Source: Sipunculus nudus (lineage: Eukaryota; Annelida; Sipuncula; Golfingiida; Sipunculidae). Taken from it: a DNA stretch of 64,000 nucleotides. The stretch covers positions 11,687,676 through 11,751,675 of the forward strand of contig CM049311.1 in the NCBI GenBank assembly GCA_026874595.1. The letters are read 5' to 3'. The notes below the pieces were generated by a model. That model made no database searches and had not been told where the DNA came from. It worked only from the letters and a program-made list of their open reading frames with translations. The position numbers and the translations under genes are program-made. Below, one piece after another: positions 42,401 to 51,400 of this stretch; positions within the stretch are counted from its first letter, which is position 1, and each line of letters opens with the position of its first letter.

Positions 42401-45400
42401 GTGAATTGGTGACCCTTTCTCTGCATAGCCATGTACACAGTAATATTTTTATTAGGATTCTAGTGGAGAATGTGGTCTCTGACTGCTTTATAATATGTTA
42501 ATATATTTTCTATATCCACTGTTTTAATAAGGAAATCATAACACAAGTTTTCCTATAACATATGTATCATGCCTTTAACAAATTGTCTGTAGGCAGGTCA
42601 GCTGTATCCATGTCCTGGCATGACAGGTAATGGCAACAAGAAACAGAATTGGTCACAGATACAAGCTAGAGGCCAAAGAACAATCTCTTCAGTGGAAGGG
42701 GGAGAAGAAATTCATTTAACATGCTAAGACTGTTATTGGCAGTGCTGAGGTATAACAGAAGCTAATTAAAAAAATGTAGGGTGAAATATGGAAATGAAGA
42801 CATATTTGAAAATTAGTGTGGTTTATCTGCAGTTGTATGAACCACTAGAAATATTCCAAAAGGAGAAAAAGTGTTGGGGTCCCCCCCCCCCAGATATTCA
42901 CTGCATTTTTTCATACAACTTACTCTGCGATTCTGACATAATTGGAAGAATTTCTAATCTTTGAGTTTGAAGGATAATAAATACCACTATGTAATAAACC
43001 AAGATAGCTAATTTCATACAGGGATGCTTCTTTTAATGAGATGTACCCACCTCTGACATTCTTTTTTCTCTCCTCCGAATGCCACCACTGTTCTAATGGC
43101 CCCTAACACCTCCTCTGCAACTGCCCCAGCTTTGGCATATGCTTTTAGCTCTTTACTCGTCAGACTTGATCCAAGCTGAATGATAAAAATACGGAAAAAC
43201 TGTAACACACCAAATCCAGTACTGAAGATGTTACATGACCAAACTGCTATACCTTTTCAAAGATAAATGAATATTTTGTTATCTCTCAAGTAGTTTTGCA
43301 ACTATTTGCAATCTAATAACCAAAACATTCATTATACAGATGGGCAGAAAGGGATTAGTGCTGCTAACCATAGCTCATCTTGTTTCTAACTGACAGCATC
43401 TTAAAGGATGTGAATACATATAATACTTAAGTATGTATCTATAACAGTGTTGCCAAAAGCAAACTCTAAAAGAATTCTCTGACTCTGGTTTGAATTTCAT
43501 GGATAAACAAATAAGAAGATTATGAATTCAGCCTATAAAGCCTCATGTTACAGCTTACCTATATCAATCGCAACTACAAATTTGACTAAAAATAATACAT
43601 GTAATGAATTTAACCATCCTACATACCATATCTCATCAGAATCTCAACTGAGGACCACAAATATTAAACATGGACAGGAAGAATTCTGAAGTCAAAGCAA
43701 GGGATGCCAAACCCTTTAAAACTGATTTTCCAAAGTGACCATTAAATTCCAGGACTTCTAATTGCAACTCCATATTAGCTTTCACTGGAAGATGATATTC
43801 AGCCATGGGTTTTCCATAGTAATTATAAAATTCCAGGGCTTTCAATGAATTCTCTGACTTCTAATTACCACTCTGTATTAACTTTCACAGGAAGATGATT
43901 ATCAGCTACGGGTTTTCCATAGTAATTATAAAATTCCAGGACTTTCAATGAATTCTCTGACTTCTAATTACCACTCTGTATTAGCTTTCAAAGGAAGATG
44001 ATAATCAGCTATGGGTTTTCCATAGTAATTATAAAATTCCAGGACTTTCAATGAATTCTCTGACTTCTAATTCCCTCTCCGTGTAGCTTTCACTGGAAGA
44101 TGATAATCAGCTAAGGGTTTTCAATAGTAATTATAAAATTCCATGATATTTAATGAATTCCCTGACTTCACTGAAAATGATATAAATTATATTTTCTCTG
44201 AATTATCCATGACCACTGACCACCCTGTATAATATTACAGGAACAATATATTGACCACTTACCTTTCCCATGATTCCTCCTGATATCGCCAGCGCAGGAC
44301 TGATCGCCAAAATTACTAGTGTCAGTTTCCAACCTTTTATAAAACCTATGACAAAACCTGCCACAAAAGTGAATGTCCATTGAAAGAAAGTACCCATTTT
44401 ATCTCCAATACCATCCTGGATTTTCTGCATATCACTGAAACAAAGAATGTTAAACAGTCAAATGATTTCATCATTCATGAACATTTTATTATAACAATAG
44501 ATTTTCAAAATACTTAAATGAAAAATATTGGTAAAATAATATTTCCACCTTTGACTATGCAATTTCAATATAAATAACACAGTGAAACTTTCAATACTGA
44601 TATTCTACTCTTCAGCAATGCATAAAACCTTTAATATTCTACTCTTAAGTAATCCATGCATGCAACCTTTTTATATTTTAAATATGTCAGATCAAATTTG
44701 TTTTGCATCAAGTTTATCATAATTAGTCAAATGACTGTAAAATTTGCAAATGTTGAACTGTTGCAATAAGAACCAATCAAAATTATATAAAGTCCAACAA
44801 CTTTTTTTTTAATTGAGCAGTTGTTGTCCCAAAGCACAGTGGAGCTGAAACTACTTATTTTTATTATAATAAGATAGGCCTTATATGGCCTGTTTGTGTC
44901 ACTGTGTATTTCATGATGATGAAGGTATCAACATAATTAGAATGATGTGTTATAATTTAAGATTTCAGGCTTTATATGCCAAGGGTTAGGAATAATCCAA
45001 AAGCCATAGCCTGTGAAAAAGACAGCTAAATACACTTACTCGCTGAGACGGGTGTTTAGTTCCCCGATCTCATGGGTGTCAAACCAGCCAATCTCCTTCC
45101 GCATGACAGCCCTGAAGAAGGCTGTCCTTATCTTTCTGGTCTGTCTTGTTGCTGCGAGCAACCAGCCTGTGATCTGTACATAGGCCAGTATGAATACTAC
45201 ACAGGCTACAACTGTAAATGAAACATCAACAGTTAGTCAGGTCCATCCTATATAAAATAGTCATCTTCAATATATTAGCTTCTGATTGAAGATTGCAAAA
45301 AGTAAATTATTGAAAAAAAGAGTAAAATCTCCAGAAAAAAGTATCCAGTTTAAAAAATAAGAGTGAAAAATAAACGGTAATCAGTGAAATAAGTAAGGGA

Positions 45401-48400
45401 TGGAAGAATCTTTGCTTAGATACTGCTACACATATGAAAAGTATAAGTTCTTAAAACATGTAAAATTTCCAAAAAACAACCAAGCATGACTAAAACTTAT
45501 GAAGGCAAGTGATCTATCAGATACAGATCTTATTATGTAGTTTACATACATTTTGTTACATACATAGGCATACATAGAGTTGATTAACCAATGAGCGTTG
45601 AGAAGCTCAGCAGGCGCCAATTTGGGACCTAACAAATACACGATAGCCACCCATTGTTTTACTTGTCAAGACGACAGTTGTAGGCATCTGTGATTTCTTA
45701 AAGAAAGGCAGGTATGTATATTTAGAAGAGTTTACTTTAAGTAAAAGAAAAAGTCAATCTCCAGATACAAACTTAAATCCTTCTTCTCTTATAATGTAGG
45801 GAAAATATAAACTTTTTTTTTTTAAATAAATATATTTATTTGGTGGAATAATCTTGTATCTCAATTTGTGTTTTTTCAGAGAGTGATAAGTACCAGTTGG
45901 TAAATGCTTGACTGTCAAACAGACTGGAGTGCAAGGTCCAATGATATTGCCTGCCTGAACTCCACTCATTAATTATTCTCCTCTGTGCATGCCTGTGGTT
46001 GTACGTACCTCTTTTGGCAGAGGTAGGCAAGTTACAAAAAAAATATATTGGAGAGCTGGTGTATTAATTAAATACTTACTGACATAGTAGATTGCAAATT
46101 TTTGCATCACAGCAAAAATTGACTCTGTGCTTTGTAGCTTGAGAATATCTGTTCTCCGTGTACCATTCACACCATTATAGTCTAACACCTCCCTGTAACC
46201 ATCACAACAACATACATTTTATCATAATTCATAATTTGAAGAGGTTGATCATGAAATACTAGATACATTTATCATAATCAAATAAAATTTACCAATTAAA
46301 GTCTTGAAGATTCCATTCTGGTTAAACAGATGGAAGAAAAGGCATACCCCAGTAATTCACAGCTTTTTCATGACCACTGAAAACTTTATAACAAAATTAA
46401 ACTAGAATACGGGTAGTCGACAAGCGACTACGTGTATCCGCCAAAAAAGAGAAGGACGGGTGAAGTGAGGCATGGCTTGAGTGGCAAGGGGAAATAGAGT
46501 TACGTGTTACTTATTAGAATGGATCTCTGCCACATAAAAATGATTGTAGGTGGCGCCACCTGTTATTTGAATAAGAAACTATCCAAGATTTATACACATG
46601 CAAAATTGCATGCGGAAAAGTCAAACCACTGCAGAGATATGAGTGATTTTATCCCACAGCAGACAAACAGATGGACGCTGTGCAAAAATGGCTGCAGGTG
46701 GCGCCACCTTTTTTGTGTATGTTATAAAGCTATCCAAGGGCTACATTTGTGTAAATTTTTTCCTGATTGGTCAAACTAGTCCGGAGATATAAGCATTAAT
46801 GTCTGCAGCGTGAACGTGAATGTAGGTGGCCCACCTGTCATAAAATCAAGAAGGTTATCCAGGATGTATACGCATGCCGAATTACAGGTAATTTTGTCAA
46901 ACCACTGCAGAGATATGAGTGATTTTAACCCAAGGCAGACAAACAGATTGACACTGTGCAAAAATGGCTGCAGGTGGTGCCACCATTTTTGTGTATATTA
47001 TAAAGCTATCCAAGGGCTACATTTGTGTAAAATTTTTTTCCTGATTGGTTAAACGAGTCAGGAGATATAAGCATGGATGTCTACAGCATGAATGTGAATG
47101 TAGGTGGCGCCACCTGTCATACAATTAAGAAAGCTATGCGGGATGTATACGCATGCCGAATTTCAGGTAATTTGGTCAAACCACTGCAGAGATGCGAGTG
47201 ATTTTTACCTAAGGCAGACAAACAGATGGACGCTGTGCAAAAATGGTTGCAGGTGGCACCACCTTTTTTGTGTATGTTATAAAGCTATCCCAGGGCTACA
47301 GTTGTGTAAAAATTTTTCCTGATCGGTCAAACGGTTCCCGAGATATGTGGGTTTATGTGTGGAAACAGACGCAAAAACGGACGCTGGGCAGAAAGGAAAT
47401 GTCAGAGGTCAAGGTCACTTAGTTAGGCACCAGTTCACATGTGATCCGATATTTTGTGTAAGTTTCGGAAAAATCTGTCCAGTTGTCTCAGAGGAGTTCT
47501 CCGGAAACTAACGCGGCGGTGGCGGAACCCGGTCAAAAACATAGTATCTGCAAAACTTCGTTTTGGTGAATACAATGACATTAAATGGCTTTGAATGCTG
47601 ACAGCCTGTGATTCATTTAGGATGCAAAGAGTGGTATACAACTACAAAGAGGTTTATTGTTTCACATGTTTGTCAAAACCAGATATACTTTTACACAATA
47701 AGTCACCTGTGGTAAACTTGCGCATGCATTTATATGACAGTATTTTATTTTGACCAAAAAAATGCAATTCCATATTTGCTGCATACTTCAGAACCATTTT
47801 TCTGTGGTTGTTATGCAAGCAAAAGAATAAAGGCAAAAAGAAAGATAAAAATTCCCCTTATTTGCCTTTGGAGATTAATATAAGAATCTCTATATGGAAG
47901 TCAAAATTAAATGAAAGTACCTAGAACTAGAAGTACCAAAATAAACTGCAATATTTCAATCTGCTGAAATCATTAAAGGCTGACTCTCAATATGACCCTG
48001 AGGTTTTTTTTACTGGGTATTCTTTATCATTCTATCAACAGATGTCCAGTAAGTGTTAAAGCCAGGTCATTTTATGGATATGAACATACAGACTCAAAGC
48101 TAAATTTAGCAAGTTTAACACATAATATGAAGCTTAATATTTATATTTAAAGGCATTTAACCCACTTGGACTTAATCAAAAACAAACAACTGCAACATGA
48201 TTTCTGAGTTTTTGGCGACACCTACTCTAGTCTCGTCCTGTTGTTTAGGATGGAATCGATTGTGTAATTTTTTCTATCTACACCTCCTAGGTAGTTACGT
48301 AGAGCACCGTCATTGATGAAACCATCTGTCATATCTCCGAAAATGATCATCAGGATGGGAAGGGCGCATCCATGCATAATAGCAGCAATCATCCCAGCAA

Positions 48401-51400
48401 TCATCATCAGTTTTTCCACACCTGTAGAAAATCGGAACTGAAAAATAGAAAAATATATTGTGAAATTTAAAAAGTAAAGAAAATCCTTACTAGTGCATTA
48501 AATGGGTCGTAAATTATACACATACATAGGCCATACATATATTATGATCACCTCTCAGTTACAGACTTTTGAGACCTTTCTAAGAAATATACATTCTTAA
48601 CTGCCCTAAACCTATTTAATATGGACACCTCTCTCAACATCTCAAACCCAAACCATAGTGCCACTATTTCCTGTATAATGGAATTAAGTTCCACTTCATT
48701 TATTAAATATATATATATATATATAAATTCATAGTGAAATCTTGCTGGACAACAACCCCCCTATCACAACCACTTAGCTCAGACAACCACATTTTTTTGT
48801 CGCAGAATAATGGTTATTAAAACCTCATACTAACATGACCACCAAGCTTACATGACCACCAAGCTAACATGACCATCAAGCTAACATGACCAGTTCAGGT
48901 AGTCCCATAGGTGTCACTGTATATGGAATGATAATAATAATTGAGAATTAACTGGTCACCGAGTATGTACATAGAACTAAAATAAAGCATGAAAAATTTA
49001 ACTAAATGATGGGCCAAAAATATGCATGTCAACCTATCTATTTATCAATATAATATGTTTTAAATACAAAGGCTATGGTCCTGTTCGTACTTACCATTTC
49101 CATGACACCAACCATTGGCATTGGTTCTTTTTTCTCTTCACCTTCACCCTCACCTTCCCCTTTTGTTCCGTTGGTTGGAGCCGACCCGTTGGCAGCGGAC
49201 ATCTTTGCGTTTTCATGAAGTTCCACATTACTAATCCTGGTATCTGCACTGTTTGCTCTGCCTGAAAGATAATCAAAAATAAAAATAATGTTCCCATGCT
49301 TGCCTGCTGGTTAGTTGTATTTACACTTAGACAGGTGGTTTATACAAAACAGTTTATGTCACATATATGTAAAATCAGAATCCTTAGTAAGCATTTATAT
49401 GGATCCTCAGACACACATTTACACATGCACACACTATTGATAGGAATAAGTTATAAAAATAATGTATGATGACTGAATGAAAATAACAACCAATGATTGA
49501 TTATAAATCATAATTATTTCATGTACCTTATAAGTATATGTATATTAATGTACTTCAGAATTCATATGACGCTTCAATAAATTATATTATAGTCTTCCAA
49601 CCTGCATGGTGACAACAGCAGACAGAAGGTCAATTTTAAAAATATTCCCTTATAACTCACTTAATGTAAATGGCCCCTTGAAAGGTGAAACTGCTGAAAG
49701 TAATAGCTGTGGTTGAAGTTCAATTTAAATGTATGTTAACTATTTATTTTTTACATAAAATGACTTCTTTGCTTGTGCATATATAAATCACTAGCTGATA
49801 AACCCGGCATACCGAGCTTTTTACCACGGTTTGGGAGATATTTTTACTGAGATATTGAATGTTGGCTCAATTTTATTATAAAAGTTAAAAGAAAATATAG
49901 ATTTTTAGTGGGATACTCTGGGAATACGATATGTACAAATAATTTTTACTGTTATATTGTGGCGCTGTGCTCGTGACAAAAATCATATCCCGGTATGTTT
50001 ACCTTGAAGACCTGGTCAGTGATGATGTTTATACATTGCGAACCGGAATGAGATGCGGAGGCATACAGTGTTTCGTTGATATTTGACTGGTTTCTATCGT
50101 TGTTCGTATAAAGAATAGGTTTATGTGAGGAACACATGAAAGATAAATTAAATGTACGTTGAAAGGAAACTGTTCCTGAAGAAGAAAACAGAAATATGCC
50201 TACATCGCAAGTAGCAGAAGCGGACCCAGCGGGACTCCGTGCAGTGGGTCCGTATCCCATTTTCAGCCACCTTTTTTTCATTGTATAAGACAAATTTTGA
50301 GGCCTGAAACCCCCGACACAACCCCAGCCCTGTTCCTGAAACTGGGACCTTGAATTAGGTTTTGTCATTAATCCTTCTGGGTTGAACTCTCCAATTCATA
50401 AAGCGAGAAACATGTGTTTTTCTCTTTTACTGACCACGCACTTGGTTCAAATCCCTCATTGAAAGCAAGCGTTATTCATATGAACAATAGTCCTTAGTGT
50501 TAGAGGTTAAGTAACCACGATGCACGCATTCCGGTGATTGCCGAAGGCAGTTCGGCTGTGCTCGGTAAAAAAAAACGGAAAATTCACTCAAAATTATATG
50601 TATATTAAAAATTATTTATTTTCATATCGCCTATATCACTTCGGGGATAATACCCTTTAAAATGATTTATGGCACAACATTGTACACAACGCGGTTATAG
50701 AGAACACTGCGAACAAACGTGAACCAAATTCCTTTTATAAGTATTAGATTAATTGTGATTGATTATGCAAAGTTGCAACAAACTTAATTGATTATGAAAG
50801 AAAACAACCATTCATCATTGCAATTGATTAACTGGCACAACACAGGCAAACATCTATGTAGTCACAGATCAATTAATGTATGTGTGCAACCGATCTCTTT
50901 AATGTACATGTAGGACATCTATGCATTTGATGGTGCTAGCTAGAGGCAAAGCTCTCTCTACTGTGCAACTAGAATTAACCTGGTATACCAAACTTGTAAT
51001 ATAACTAGTGAAATAGTCATAGATACTCCTGAAAACCTTATCATCTCTAGAGATGAAATTTTGTGCCCTTGAATGCTGTATGCTGATATGACTCTAGCTG
51101 TGATAACTTAATCATTTACAGGTAGTCAGAATAATGTTCCAACTAGACATTATGAATTCTGGATAATGTCATGCTTATTCATGACCTGCTTCGTGTGCAT
51201 AATAATAAGTGGTGAGCTCTTCAATTCAGCATGAATGGGAGTTCCCCAAAATCAGATATTAACTGTCATTAATATTAAAATTGCCAATCTATGAAAGATC
51301 TGTATGGATGGCAGTACCAGCTTCACTTTAACAATGTTGAAAATGTTTTTGTGAATGCACTGATTCAGCTAACGAAGCCTTCTTGCAAATGATTAATTTG

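Noticed and set aside
49952-50368. 138-codon minus-strand frame in intron 1
   Set aside because: No recognisable domain and no link in phase to the transporter exons; treated as possible element debris only.
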